DNA from: an uncultured Bacilli bacterium
GTDB taxonomy: Bacteria > Bacillota_I > Bacilli_A > RF39 > UBA660
Assembly: GCA_947598325.1 (NCBI GenBank)
Contig: CANQFD010000007.1
Location: 1 to 64,000 of the forward strand
Reading direction: 5' to 3'
Length of the DNA: 64,000 bases
Positions 18,219 to 26,725 of the stretch are shown here, in pieces. The position numbers were made by a program, and so were the translations under genes. The first letter of the stretch is position 1; every line of letters begins with the position of its first letter. Below the pieces are notes generated by a model. That model was not told the DNA's origin, searched no databases, and worked only from the letters and a program-made list of their open reading frames with translations.

Positions 18219-18788
18219 TTATACTGATACTACTGGTTCATATACTTCTTCAAAGAATCCATCATATGCAGTTGCATTTTCTTGAGTCTTTTCTAAGAAT
18301 GTTCTAACTTTATTATCAGTAATTCTTGGTGTAGCAGTAATATTTAATGTATCAGTGCTAGGCTCTTTAGATGCCTCGATTGTTTGTCCAGCAGTTGATG
18401 GTCTTTGAGCAGATACATTATAATACCAATATCTACGATTAGTTTTATCACCATCAATTTGGAATCCTAGTGCAAAATCACTTATAGTATCGTTTGTACT
18501 TTCAGTCATCGCACCATTTGAATCAACTTTTTCCCCTAGTATTTTTGTTCTGAACTCATCAGTTATTAATGCTATTTCTAATGAACCACTATATCCTTGA
18601 TTAGCAAATTCACTAAAATATTTAGTATTATCGCCATAGAAGTCAGCACTTTCTCCCTCAGGGTCAAGTGTTAAATTAACTGCACCTTTTATTGCAAATG
18701 GTTCACCATAAGTTATTGATGCTCCTGATACTGCAGTTATTGGTGCAATATGTACATTACTTAATCCAAATTTAACTTTATTTGCCAT
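18219..18788 (-). CDS. major tail tube protein (phi13 family)
   Basis: 189 residues. Motifs KFGLSNVHIAPIT, FAIKGAVNLTLDPEGE, DFYGDNTKYF, GYSGSLEIALITDEFR, FALGFQIDGDKTNRRYWYYNV and LNITATPRIT are typical of phi13-type major tail proteins of HK97-like siphophages. It polymerises into the tail tube. Its position between the tail terminator and the tape measure is canonical, and a strong hairpin with T run follows. Confidence 0.93.
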   Translation of the reverse strand: MANKVKFGLSNVHIAPITAVSGASITYGEPFAIKGAVNLTLDPEGESADFYGDNTKYFSEFANQGYSGSLEIALITDEFRTKILGEKVDSNGAMTESTNDTISDFALGFQIDGDKTNRRYWYYNVSAQRPSTAGQTIEASKEPSTDTLNITATPRITDNKVRTFLEKTQENATAYDGFFEEVYEPVVSV

Positions 18789-18833
18789 ATTTTAATCCTC
18801 CTATTTTCTTCTAAATAAAAAAGCACCTAGGTG

Positions 18834-19148
18834 CTATATTTCATAAAAATTATGAAATATTTTTTCTGCCTCATCCCATACTTCATCTGACTTATCGTAT
18901 GGAATGTTATTTGTATTTAATAATTCCTCAATAGTTTTTTCTAATGCAACATCTTTCTTTTCAGTCACAAGTTCTATTTCGAACTCATAAGGTCTATAAT
19001 AAGTTCTGCCATCAGCTTTAAATGTATCAGGGGTATTTTCTCTATATGCTATAAAAGGTGGTACTGCATTCTGACTCACATCAAAGTGGTTATATGCAAC
19101 TGGTATACCTAAAGTTTTTAATAAATCATATATTTCTTTATGTTCCAT
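18834..19148 (-). CDS. tail completion/terminator protein
   Basis: 104 residues (DLLKTLGIPVAYNHFD, PPFIAYRENTPDTFKADG, YEFEIELVTEKKDVALEK). The pattern of a PPFIAY-type strand plus a C-terminal helical ELLN segment is found in small proteins that cap the tail tube before head joining. It lies between the HK97 gp10-like protein and the major tail protein, and starts at the stop of the preceding gene. Confidence 0.8.
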   Translation of the reverse strand: MEHKEIYDLLKTLGIPVAYNHFDVSQNAVPPFIAYRENTPDTFKADGRTYYRPYEFEIELVTEKKDVALEKTIEELLNTNNIPYDKSDEVWDEAEKIFHNFYEI

Positions 19149-19534
19149 TAATTACCCTTTCTAATGCCATTCTCAACATTTTTTATATATTCTGATACAC
19201 ATTGTTCTTCAACTGGTTTTATATGAACTATTGGAGCAGTATACCCACCATTTCTTTTTAAATGAGGTTTTTCCAATAAATGAGTTAATTGATAATCAGT
19301 TGCATTATGAATAATACAGTGAACTTCTCCTCTTTTATTTTCTTTCTTGACTCTCCAACCTTTAGCATATTTTCCACGATTTGCAGTCGATTTCTTATTT
19401 TTTGGTGAAGTTGCTTTTAAAGTCTTAACACCCTCTTTTGCTATTTTTTCTGCCTCATCTTGGATTAATGTTTGAATATCGTCACCATAACCAGCAAGTA
19501 TATCATTTATATCTAATATTGAACTATTAGCCAT
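19148..19534 (-). CDS. HK97 gp10-like head-tail joining protein
   Basis: 128 residues. A helical N-terminus with DEAEKIAKEGVKTLKATSPK precedes KYAKGWRVKKE, HCIIHNATDYQLTHLLEKPH and APIVHIKPVEEQ, the classical HK97 gp10 motifs. It sits at the head-tail interface or takes part in tail completion. It overlaps the upstream head-closure gene by 8 nt. Confidence 0.88.
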   Translation of the reverse strand: MANSSILDINDILAGYGDDIQTLIQDEAEKIAKEGVKTLKATSPKNKKSTANRGKYAKGWRVKKENKRGEVHCIIHNATDYQLTHLLEKPHLKRNGGYTAPIVHIKPVEEQCVSEYIKNVENGIRKGN

Positions 19535-19841
19535 TTACACCAATTCTTTTCGTACATACTAAAACAATATCAAATTTATTCTTAGGGTCTATTGTCCTAA
19601 TTACTTGATATCGTTCATTATTCCACTCTAATTCTTCCTCACCATTGTAATTTAATTTTTTTATAACAAATTCACAATTTGGAGTCATACCAACTTCTAC
19701 TGCATTATAATATTCCCCAGTTTTAACACTTTGCTTTTTGGCATAACATTTATTTCTAGTTTCAGAGGATTTGATAATATTACCTATCTCATCCTCTGTT
19801 TTAACTAGATTTAATAAGTAAATAATCTCATTATATTCCAT
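19527..19841 (-). CDS. head closure / head-tail adaptor protein
   Basis: 104 residues from ATG 19841 (MEYNEIIYLL). It has the small beta-barrel pattern of SPP1 gp16-like head closure proteins (RNKCYAKKQSVKTGEYYNAVEVGM, EEELEWNNERYQVIRTI). The start overlaps the upstream stop by 11 nt. A start at 19868 is possible but would create a basic extension (NQKRKKKS) unlike the family. Confidence 0.8.
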   Translation of the reverse strand: MEYNEIIYLLNLVKTEDEIGNIIKSSETRNKCYAKKQSVKTGEYYNAVEVGMTPNCEFVIKKLNYNGEEELEWNNERYQVIRTIDPKNKFDIVLVCTKRIGVNG

Positions 19842-20145
19842 CGATTTCTTCTTCCTCTTTTGATTCATCTTTCAATAAACCATCAATAATATATTCAGAA
19901 GTATGTCTTAATACATCTTTTTGTAATGCATAACTATTTGCATACAAATCAGCATTAGAAACATCAGCAAAACTTAAAACATAAGTGATTATTGCAGTTT
20001 TTATTAAACTATTAGGATTATCAATTAAAGCATCGACTATGCCGATACTTTTAAGGTCTAATTTTGCAGATTCAATCCACATATTTATAGTTGAATCAAA
20101 TTCATTGTGATTTATACCTTGTATTTTTTTGATTTCTTCTAGCAT
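19831..20145 (-). CDS. head-tail connector protein (gp6/gp15-like)
   Basis: 104 residues from ATG 20145 (MLEEIKKIQGIN), which has AAAGG 9 nt upstream. It is all-helical with LDLKSIGIVDALID, IKTAIITYVLSFAD and ALQKDVLRHTSEYI, typical of the dodecameric ring protein beneath the portal in HK97-like phages. It follows the capsid gene, as expected. Confidence 0.82.
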   Translation of the reverse strand: MLEEIKKIQGINHNEFDSTINMWIESAKLDLKSIGIVDALIDNPNSLIKTAIITYVLSFADVSNADLYANSYALQKDVLRHTSEYIIDGLLKDESKEEEEIDGI

Positions 20146-20169
20146 AGTCAACATCCTTTCTTATTTTAA

Positions 20170-21225
20170 TTATGCACTAACATTTAATACTTGGAATGCA
20201 GTTGCATCAGCAAGTTTACCATCATAGATAGCAACACCTGAATAAGAATAAGTGTTATTACCGATATTATATTGAGTATGAATATTAATATCTTCTGCTA
20301 AATTACCAACGAATTTTTTAGCATTTCCGAATGATACTTTATTAGCTTTATCACTTATTGATACTTCATATCCAAGAATGAAATATTTACCATTTTCACG
20401 AGTCACTAATTCATTTTTAGATAAATCTTGTAATGCTAAGATATTGTTATAGAATAATGATTTATTAACATAGAACTTAGCACCATTTTCATATCCTGCA
20501 GGTAGTCCTGCTACTAAACTTCTTAATCCACTAGCATCTAATGAACCATCTACTGGAGTTCCAGTAGTTTCAATCTTATTTAAAATTTTACTTTCAATAG
20601 CATTTGCGATTGAATCTGATAACATATCAGTTAACCATTCTTCAAATGCTGAAATAGACATTGTTTTAACAGTATCACTAATAGTCACTAATTTAACTAT
20701 TTCAGTACCTGCTAAATCAACTTTTAATAAAGGCACTTCTGATTCAGTAATGTCTTGACCCTCTACATGGTCAGCACCATCAGTTCTAGTACCCTCAACA
20801 TAGAAAGATACATTTCCTTTTACATTTAATAATGTAATTTCATCTAGCATAGGTGCTTTTTTTACTACTTTTTCAAAAATTGTATTTTGAGTTTCAGTTG
20901 GGATAGCACCATCATTAGAAACTAGAATATCTCTTTCTTCTTCATTTAATTCTTTTCCCATTAATTTAGATAAGTATATATCTCTATACTCTTTTTTCTT
21001 TTCCATCTTTCTTTCCTCCATTTTAATTTCTTTTACTGCAGATTTTTTCTCTTCCATTTCAACTGCAATATCTTCATTTTTTTCTTGTTCCTCGATTTGA
21101 GTTTCTTCTTCATTTAAAGCATCAACTTCTTTATCAAGTTCTTTTACTTTTTCTATATCTTCTGTTGATTCAACTTCTTCACGAATTTCAACTTTACGAG
21201 CTTCAATTTCTTCTTTTCTTGTCAT
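20170..21225 (-). CDS. HK97-type major capsid protein with scaffolding delta domain
   Basis: 351 residues. Residues 1-95 are strongly charged and coiled-coil, the delta domain that scaffolds assembly and is removed by the protease encoded upstream. Residues about 105-351 show the HK97 fold (IPTETQNTIFEKVVKKAP, VKLVTISDTVKTMSISAFEEWLTD, SIANAIESKILNKIE, GAKFYVNKSLF, GNLAEDINIHTQYN). It forms the icosahedral shell. The gene has a strong AAGGAGG site and an unusual leader, and a terminator separates it from the protease gene. Confidence 0.95.
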   Translation of the reverse strand: MTRKEEIEARKVEIREEVESTEDIEKVKELDKEVDALNEEETQIEEQEKNEDIAVEMEEKKSAVKEIKMEERKMEKKKEYRDIYLSKLMGKELNEEERDILVSNDGAIPTETQNTIFEKVVKKAPMLDEITLLNVKGNVSFYVEGTRTDGADHVEGQDITESEVPLLKVDLAGTEIVKLVTISDTVKTMSISAFEEWLTDMLSDSIANAIESKILNKIETTGTPVDGSLDASGLRSLVAGLPAGYENGAKFYVNKSLFYNNILALQDLSKNELVTRENGKYFILGYEVSISDKANKVSFGNAKKFVGNLAEDINIHTQYNIGNNTYSYSGVAIYDGKLADATAFQVLNVSA

Positions 21226-21239
21226 AATTGACCTCCTTA

Positions 21240-21322
21240 TCTTTTAGTACTCTTTAGGGCGATACAATTCCCCAATATGGCTCTCCAGCCTTTATTAAAA
21301 CGACTTAGTTAGTGTCCACCAA
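21240..21322 (-). other. GC-richer leader upstream of the capsid gene
   Basis: Between the protease terminator and the capsid ribosome site lies about 80 nt that is much less AT-rich than its surroundings. A 34-nt stretch around 21256-21290 is 19/34 G+C. It contains GGCT-GGAG-AGCC and GGGGAATTGTATCGCCC. A weak promoter-like pair (TTGGTG, 17 nt, TTTAAT) overlaps its upstream edge. It is probably the capsid mRNA leader, possibly structured to control translation. Confidence 0.4.
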
Positions 21323-21323
21323 C

Positions 21324-21347
21324 AAAAAAAGAACTCTCCAGTTCTTT
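21324..21347 (-). terminator. terminator between protease and capsid genes
   Basis: Minus-strand 8-bp stem AAAGAACT/AGTTCTTT (21347-21328) with GGAG loop and seven T residues. Confidence 0.75.
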
Positions 21348-21360
21348 CTCCATCATCGTA

Positions 21361-21948
21361 TTAACCTAATTTTGCAATTAGTTTTTCTTTTGCCTCTTTT
21401 AAGGCTTTCTTTTCTTCATGTTGTTTTCTTAGTTCTTTTCTTCTTTCTAAGAAATCATCATTTTTACTAGCAATACTAACATCAGTTGCATTATAGAATG
21501 GTTGGTCTACTACCGATACATCGAATAATTTACCTATTTTAGTAATAGTTCTAGTATCAGTTTCATAGTCATATTCATCTTCTTCTACTGTAAATGCAAA
21601 TGATTGTTTATCAATTAATTTACTCTTTATAGCATTAAAAATATTTTTATGTTCAGTTATATCATCTTGTAATGTAGCATCCATAAATAAACCTTTTTTA
21701 TCTTTATCTAGTTTTAAACTATTATTTCGTGTTCTTGCTAATACCATAAAACTATCATTATGATTATATCTTAAGACTACATCTGACATATCTGCCTCAT
21801 CTAATGCATGTTCATCAATAACCTCAGTATATCCATAAGTTTCAGGACTATTGAATACTACTGCATATCCTTTAATTTCCATTTTTTCATCTTCATTTAT
21901 TTCTGCTCTAAATTGTAAATCTAATTTTCTAATTTCTTTTTCTTTCAT
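21361..21948 (-). CDS. HK97-family prohead maturation protease (S78)
   Basis: 195 residues from ATG 21948 (MKEKEIRKLDLQFRAE), placed 7 nt after AGAGGGTG; the upstream extension would be Met/Lys-rich. Motifs KMEIKGYAVVFNSPE, LRYNHNDSFMVLART (catalytic His), SKLIDKQSFAFTV (catalytic Ser) and LFDVSVVDQPFYNAT are typical. It cleaves the capsid delta domain during maturation. It overlaps the portal gene end by 20 nt. Confidence 0.92.
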   Translation of the reverse strand: MKEKEIRKLDLQFRAEINEDEKMEIKGYAVVFNSPETYGYTEVIDEHALDEADMSDVVLRYNHNDSFMVLARTRNNSLKLDKDKKGLFMDATLQDDITEHKNIFNAIKSKLIDKQSFAFTVEEDEYDYETDTRTITKIGKLFDVSVVDQPFYNATDVSIASKNDDFLERRKELRKQHEEKKALKEAKEKLIAKLG

Positions 21949-23170
21949 CATCTTCACCCTCTTTCTCATCATCATTTTTATTACCATTACCTACTTGATA
22001 ATCATTTGCTATTGAACTATCAATATGATTTAAATCTTGCATTATAACATCACCATCATCTCTAGGTGCTAAATTAAATATTTCTCTTAATTCATTGATT
22101 GTCATTATATTATTTGCATATCTCAATAAATTAACTTTTGTATTATTAGATACATATTGAAGTCTATTACTTTCAAATACTATTTCATTTCCAAAATGTT
22201 TTTCAGTAGGTGTAAATATTTTATTTGTAAATTCTAAACTCATTTGTAAGCCAATTGGTTCTAATACTGATTCATAGAAAGCATTCCATTCATCTTCACT
22301 ATATTTAGATTGAACAATAGCCTCATTTACACCAAAATAAGAGAGTATTTTATTATCAATACTCTTTACTTGACTATCACTTGCAGTAGTTGGTTCAATC
22401 TTAACTGGTGAAAACTCCGATGTTGCATCTAATCCACCAATACCACTTTTATCTGAATTATTAATAAAATCTTCAACAAATTGGTCACGCATCTTTTTAA
22501 CATCCTCAGGCTTTAACATTGCCTTAGTTGATTTAATGACACCTTTTATTGATTGAGTTGTTTTAATAGCATTTATAATACCCTCATCTAATATATGTTT
22601 CATAGATAAAGTTTTAATTATTGGTGTAGTAGAACCACCAGTAATGCCACTATCACTTATAAATCTTGTTAAATGAATACAACTATCATATGGCACAAAT
22701 TTTTCTTTTGAACGACCAAATTTAAATTTAATCCATATCTTTTTTTGATATTCATAAAGTTTACCCTCACTAAAATCTAATGGATATAAACCAGTTATTT
22801 TTAAATCTTTATCTCTTTGCATATATATAAAACTATCGTTATATAATTCTAAATTAGATATTACTTGATAATAAAATTGATATGCATTTTGCAATTCATT
22901 TGGTTGTTTTGCAATCAAACTATAAAGATTATCTTTTAGGTTTTCAAACTTTCCTTTAAAATTTCTGATATGTTTTGGATGCATTTTCGCACCATTTCTT
23001 GCAATAGCATCTACACAAGCCCTTACATCAGTATCATTTTTAAAGTCACCATTATATTTAGTAAAAACTGCTTTATTTCCATTTAACACTGTAAATTCAG
23101 TCGCATTTTGTGGAGTTATACTATTATCATCATTACCAAATAATCTGCTGAATAAACTTCTTTTAGCCAT
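21929..23170 (-). CDS. phage portal protein (HK97 family)
   Basis: 413 residues. Motifs DVRACVDAIARNGAKMHPK, LPYDSCIHLTRF-like segment at about 170, MLKPEDVKKMRDQFVED and LSYFGVNEAIVQSKYSEDEWNAFYESVLEPI are conserved in Phage_portal. It forms the dodecameric DNA gate at the unique vertex. It shares position 23170 with the end of terL and overlaps the protease gene downstream. The acidic/basic tail is common. Confidence 0.95.
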   Translation of the reverse strand: MAKRSLFSRLFGNDDNSITPQNATEFTVLNGNKAVFTKYNGDFKNDTDVRACVDAIARNGAKMHPKHIRNFKGKFENLKDNLYSLIAKQPNELQNAYQFYYQVISNLELYNDSFIYMQRDKDLKITGLYPLDFSEGKLYEYQKKIWIKFKFGRSKEKFVPYDSCIHLTRFISDSGITGGSTTPIIKTLSMKHILDEGIINAIKTTQSIKGVIKSTKAMLKPEDVKKMRDQFVEDFINNSDKSGIGGLDATSEFSPVKIEPTTASDSQVKSIDNKILSYFGVNEAIVQSKYSEDEWNAFYESVLEPIGLQMSLEFTNKIFTPTEKHFGNEIVFESNRLQYVSNNTKVNLLRYANNIMTINELREIFNLAPRDDGDVIMQDLNHIDSSIANDYQVGNGNKNDDEKEGEDDERKRN

Positions 23171-24855
23171 TATTTAACCTCCTCACTAACATAATCTAAA
23201 TATTCTTGTTGCTTATTAACATAGATTACATATGCATCCATTAAGCTAGATGCACCATCAATCCTTTGCCTTGATTTTTCTTTTGATAACATAATGTTTT
23301 CATTATCATCTACTTTTACAACTACATTTGATAGATTCCATTTTAATATTGGATTATTGTTGTAATTAATTTTTTTATCCATCAAATCAGCTTTCATTTG
23401 TTTCAGTGGTGCTGATTCAGTTTTATAACCTTGTCTTACTTCAACCATATCAAAGCCATTACTTTTCATTTCATCGCACCAAAATTGAGCGTTCCAACTA
23501 TCATATCCTACCCATAGTGGTCTTAAATCAAACTCTTGTACTTGTTCAGTAAACCATTTAGTTATATCGTGATAATCAATTTTAGAGTCACCACTTAATC
23601 TCAAATAACCAGCCTTTAACCATTTATCATATGGAATTTTATCTTCTGAAACTTTTTTTTCTAAAAAATTCGTTGGAATCCAATACATTTGCTTAACTCT
23701 TATTTTTCCTTTTACTACACCAAGTATAGTTGCACAAGTTAAGTCAGTAGTACTAGATAAATCACATCCACCTATACAATAAGAATCTTTCCAATCTGAA
23801 TATATTTCTTCATTATTCAAATCATCAAATGTAAGCCATGCATTAACACTATTTTGTCGAACATTAAAATCCTTACATAATAAATTAACTAATTCAATAG
23901 GATTAGCTTTAGCTCTTTGAACCTTTTCTCTTAATGCTTTAACTGATTTTATTTTTCCTAAAGATGGATTAGGCTTATACCATGCCTCTTCATTCACCCA
24001 TTCTTTTTCATCATCTAATTCATATATGACTGGTAGTAAAACTTCATCAGGTATAGTTCCATCAATAACTTGACTTGCATAGTCATACTCAATATCAAAG
24101 ACATTTTGTCTGATAGTTCCCATAGTACTTGTTTCAAGTAATATAGGTTGTTGTCTAGCACTCATAGAATCATACATAACATCAAGCAAATTTTTATCTT
24201 TCCATGCATGAACTTCATCGGCTATTACTAAATGACTATTTAAACCATCTAACGAATTACTATCACTAGCTAATGCTCTAAATGTTGAATCAGTTGCATC
24301 ATAATAAATACCACCAATCAAACAACGAATCCTTTTAGCTAAGCTGGGCGATTTCTTTATCATTTTTTTTGATTCTTCCCATACTATTTTTGATTGGTCA
24401 CGTTTAGTTGCAACTGAATATATTTCAGCTCCACCCTCTCCATCCTTAGTTAGCATATAATTTGCTATAGCTGAATCTAATACAGATTTTCCATTTTTTC
24501 TAGCAACAAATAATATCGCTTTTCTATATTTTCTAAAACCAGTATCTTTATCAACAAATCCAAATAAGGCTTGTACAAATGCTTTTTGAAATAGTTCTAA
24601 TTTCAATGGTTGTCCATTCCATTGACCTTTTGATTGTCGACAATATTTTTCAATAAAATGAATACATCTTAAACTTTTTCTTTCATCAAAGATATATGTA
24701 TGAGTTTCAGTTTCTCCAGTTTCTTGATTAGTAAAAGATACCACTTTTGGTGTCTTTATATCATCAACTAATCTTTTATAAATTGTTTTTACTTTTTTAC
24801 ATACCTTATTAGGATTTTTTTCTATCCACTTGTAATACTCTTCTATATATGTCAT
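23170..24855 (-). CDS. terL: terminase large subunit (HK97-like)
   Basis: 561 residues. The ATPase domain has a Walker A-like ARKNGKS near residue 128 and Walker B LVIADEVHA near residue 208, followed by the coupling motif LLETSTMG. The RNase H-like nuclease domain starts near residue 370 (GGCDLSSTTDLTC, with DGASSLMDAYV near the end supplying acidic residues). It powers genome packaging and cuts concatemers. Its start overlaps terS by 4 nt. Confidence 0.96.
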   Translation of the reverse strand: MTYIEEYYKWIEKNPNKVCKKVKTIYKRLVDDIKTPKVVSFTNQETGETETHTYIFDERKSLRCIHFIEKYCRQSKGQWNGQPLKLELFQKAFVQALFGFVDKDTGFRKYRKAILFVARKNGKSVLDSAIANYMLTKDGEGGAEIYSVATKRDQSKIVWEESKKMIKKSPSLAKRIRCLIGGIYYDATDSTFRALASDSNSLDGLNSHLVIADEVHAWKDKNLLDVMYDSMSARQQPILLETSTMGTIRQNVFDIEYDYASQVIDGTIPDEVLLPVIYELDDEKEWVNEEAWYKPNPSLGKIKSVKALREKVQRAKANPIELVNLLCKDFNVRQNSVNAWLTFDDLNNEEIYSDWKDSYCIGGCDLSSTTDLTCATILGVVKGKIRVKQMYWIPTNFLEKKVSEDKIPYDKWLKAGYLRLSGDSKIDYHDITKWFTEQVQEFDLRPLWVGYDSWNAQFWCDEMKSNGFDMVEVRQGYKTESAPLKQMKADLMDKKINYNNNPILKWNLSNVVVKVDDNENIMLSKEKSRQRIDGASSLMDAYVIYVNKQQEYLDYVSEEVK

Positions 24856-25178
24856 AGGTCGTCATTGTCAAAGTCGTCATAACTATCCATAGAATCTTTT
24901 GGCAACAAATCATTTATTTGTTTTACAGTGGATTGATAATTCTTAATCATAGAATTGTATTGTGTAAGAGCTGGATTTGCCCTTTCAATACTATACTTTC
25001 CTTGCGACATTTCAGTGACTACACCTTTATCAGTTAATTCTTTTTTTAATTTATTTAATGCCTTTTTCATAAACTCTAATTCTTTAATAAGTGCTAAACC
25101 TAACATACATTTTTCATTGTTCATTTCATTAAACAATTTTTTAAGGTTTTTAAAATTAATTGGCTTTATTTTGTCCAT
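24852..25178 (-). CDS. terS: terminase small subunit (P27 family)
   Basis: 108 residues, helical (LALIKELEFMKKALNKLKKEL) with the P27-type signature SIERANPALTQYNSMIKNYQSTVKQI and an acidic tail. It recognises the packaging site and recruits TerL. It lies between the putative cos region and terL, with a GGAG ribosome site. Confidence 0.85.
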   Translation of the reverse strand: MDKIKPINFKNLKKLFNEMNNEKCMLGLALIKELEFMKKALNKLKKELTDKGVVTEMSQGKYSIERANPALTQYNSMIKNYQSTVKQINDLLPKDSMDSYDDFDNDDL

Positions 25179-25195
25179 TTTGTTCTCCTTTCTAC

Positions 25196-25296
25196 AAAGT
25201 AGGGGGGATATGCACGAATCTGCACATTTTTTGAAGGCTCTCTCCTCGGTTTCTCATTAAGGCTTGATTTATCACCTCTAGGGGGGATATCAAGCC
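25196..25296. other. candidate cos/packaging region between HNH and terS
   Basis: Two copies of TAGGGGGGATAT (25200-25211 and 25279-25290) lie 79 bp apart in the only G-run-rich stretch of the late region. The second copy is inside a hairpin formed by GGCTTGAT (25261-25268) and ATCAAGCC (25289-25296). HK97-like cos phages place cos beside the HNH and terS genes, so this is the best packaging-site candidate. No cut site can be proven from sequence. Confidence 0.45.
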
Positions 25297-25631
25297 CTTT
25301 TTACTAGGTTTCCATCAGAATCAAACATATAATCTTTTCTTGTCACTTGGTCTTGATGATGTTCCAACTCATGACACTCTTTACATAATCCCTCAAGGTT
25401 GTTTTCATTAAGTGTAATATTATCATCATATACATTAGTGTTATCTAAGTATTCTTTATGATGTACTATTCCTATTCGTCTTTTATCTTTAGGAATCCAC
25501 TCACTTAATCCATCAACATAAACAGGCTTATGACATCTACTACATAAAAGATTCTGCTTTATCCATATATTTTTTCTAGCAGTTTTCCATGCCTTAGAAT
25601 TATAGAAATCTTTTCTTATTCCATAACTCAT
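25290..25631 (-). CDS. HNH endonuclease of the packaging module
   Basis: 113 residues. Motifs KDFYNSKAWKTARK, LCSRCHKPV (first CxxC), VHHKEY, ITLNENNLEGLCKECHELEHH (second CxxC and HNH core). This small HNH protein accompanies terS/terL in cos phages and is needed with terminase for cos cleavage in relatives such as HK97. It sits directly upstream of the candidate cos region and terS. Confidence 0.92.
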   Translation of the reverse strand: MSYGIRKDFYNSKAWKTARKNIWIKQNLLCSRCHKPVYVDGLSEWIPKDKRRIGIVHHKEYLDNTNVYDDNITLNENNLEGLCKECHELEHHQDQVTRKDYMFDSDGNLVKRA

Positions 25632-25846
25632 TTTGTTTTCTTACTTCTTACTGCTTTTTCAGTCTTGGTTTCTAACTTAGTATTTTCTTTTTTATCTTCT
25701 TTAATAACTTCTATTTGTCTAACTAATCCTAAAGATATTAACTCATCTGCTCTTTCCTTAGATACTACGATTTGTTCTCCTTTATTGATTTGTTTTTTTA
25801 ATTGTAAGTCATTATATGTAGTTGTACATTCCACTTTTACTTTCAT
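25628..25846 (-). CDS. small conserved phage protein, unknown function
   Basis: 72 residues. The N-terminal half (KVKVECTTTYNDLQLKKQINKGEQIVVSKERADELISLG) resembles a small beta-barrel-like domain common in phage structural operons. The C-terminal half is a Lys/Glu-rich disordered tail. It overlaps the HNH gene by 4 nt and follows the tail chaperone. The role is unknown. Confidence 0.6.
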   Translation of the reverse strand: MKVKVECTTTYNDLQLKKQINKGEQIVVSKERADELISLGLVRQIEVIKEDKKENTKLETKTEKAVRSKKTK

Positions 25847-25863
25847 ACTATATTCTCCTTTCT

Positions 25864-26404
25864 TTAACCAAATACTCTATCTATATCTTCTTGAGTTGCT
25901 TTTCTAGTTCCATCAGATGATGGTTCTATACTAGATAGAAGTATATTTAATAAACTAACAAATGACATTTCTTTCATATCATCTATAGCTATATTTAATC
26001 TTTTAGCGAGAGCCATTATTTCATATTCATCTATTGGTTCATCACTTTGCGAACTGTTGGGGATTTCCTTGATTTCCCCCTGATATGGGTGTCACTGCTA
26101 AATCAATAACTTCATCCACCCACTTCACATCATCAAATAATTTTTCAATTCCTTTTAAGAAATCTTCAAATGAGCCTACTTGTTTAACATCTGATTCTAT
26201 TATCATTACATATGTTATTTGTAATAATATTTCTAGAAAGTCATCTAACACTGCAAGTATGTCATCATTCTTTTCTCTTAAATCCTTTATTTTGTTAATG
26301 TCCTGCATTAACTTTCTACCAGTCATATCTCTATATTTGAATTGTGTTAATGCACTTGATTGCATAGTGTAATCTTTACCACCAATATTAATTATTTTTT
26401 TCAT
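25864..26404 (-). CDS. tail assembly chaperone with probable programmed frameshift, displaced
   Basis: Frame 0 runs 26404-26042 and gives 120 residues (INIGGKDYTMQSSALTQFKYRD, ILLQITYVMIIESD, SFEDFLKGIEKLFDDV), the pattern of Gram-positive gpG-type chaperones. A second frame (stop at 25864) lacks an early ATG. It encodes MALAKRLNIAIDDMKEM, LLNILLSSI and the typical gpGT ending RKATQEDIDRVFG. The frames can only join between an out-of-frame TGA near 26094 and the frame-0 stop. That window holds GGGGGA (26080-26075; a -2 slip gives a 180-residue fusion) and CCCC (26062-26059; a +1 slip). Both lead to the same frame. Such proteins bind the tape measure during tail assembly, but the gene normally lies just before the tape-measure gene, not at the head of the packaging genes as here. 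Confidence 0.78.
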
Positions 26405-26433
26405 ACGTTTCTCCTTTTCTAATTAATTTAAAA

Positions 26434-26460
26434 CAAAATAAAAGAGGTTATAATAACCTC
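26434..26460 (-). terminator. terminator between early and late regions
   Basis: Minus-strand 7-bp stem GAGGTTA/TAACCTC (26460-26444, 3-nt loop) followed by TTTTATTTTG. It ends early transcription just upstream of the first late gene. The gap 26405-26527 holds nothing else recognisable. Confidence 0.65.
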
Positions 26461-26527
26461 ACAAAATTAATGGAAATATAGTTATGTAGATAATTTTCTA
26501 CTCTAGTATTATGACACAAAAAATCTA

Positions 26528-26725
26528 TCATTTTCTATCATTTTCTATCATCTTTGATTTTTTTACTATATATTTTGATATATCTTTTATAAGTAAATTT
26601 CTAATACTTTTATCTTTTCCTATCATTCTATATATCTCTAATTCTTCTTCTAATTGTTTTATTTTATTTTTTAATTCTTTTATTTGATATTTTTGGTCAT
26701 AATATAATTGTTCATAATCTTTCAT
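26528..26725 (-). CDS. small coiled-coil phage protein
   Basis: 65 residues, highly charged with a predicted coiled coil (YQIKELKNKIKQLEEELEIY). No domain is recognised. Its 3' end and the following bases contain three tandem copies of a 10-bp TTTTCTATCA-like repeat. It overlaps the preceding HNH gene by 14 nt. Confidence 0.5.
   Translation of the reverse strand: MKDYEQLYYDQKYQIKELKNKIKQLEEELEIYRMIGKDKSIRNLLIKDISKYIVKKSKMIENDRK

Noticed and set aside
26521-26550. Three tandem 10-bp TTTTCTATCA-like units as a regulatory iteron
   Set aside because: They overlap the 3' end of a small gene, are AT-rich and too few to distinguish from chance slippage.
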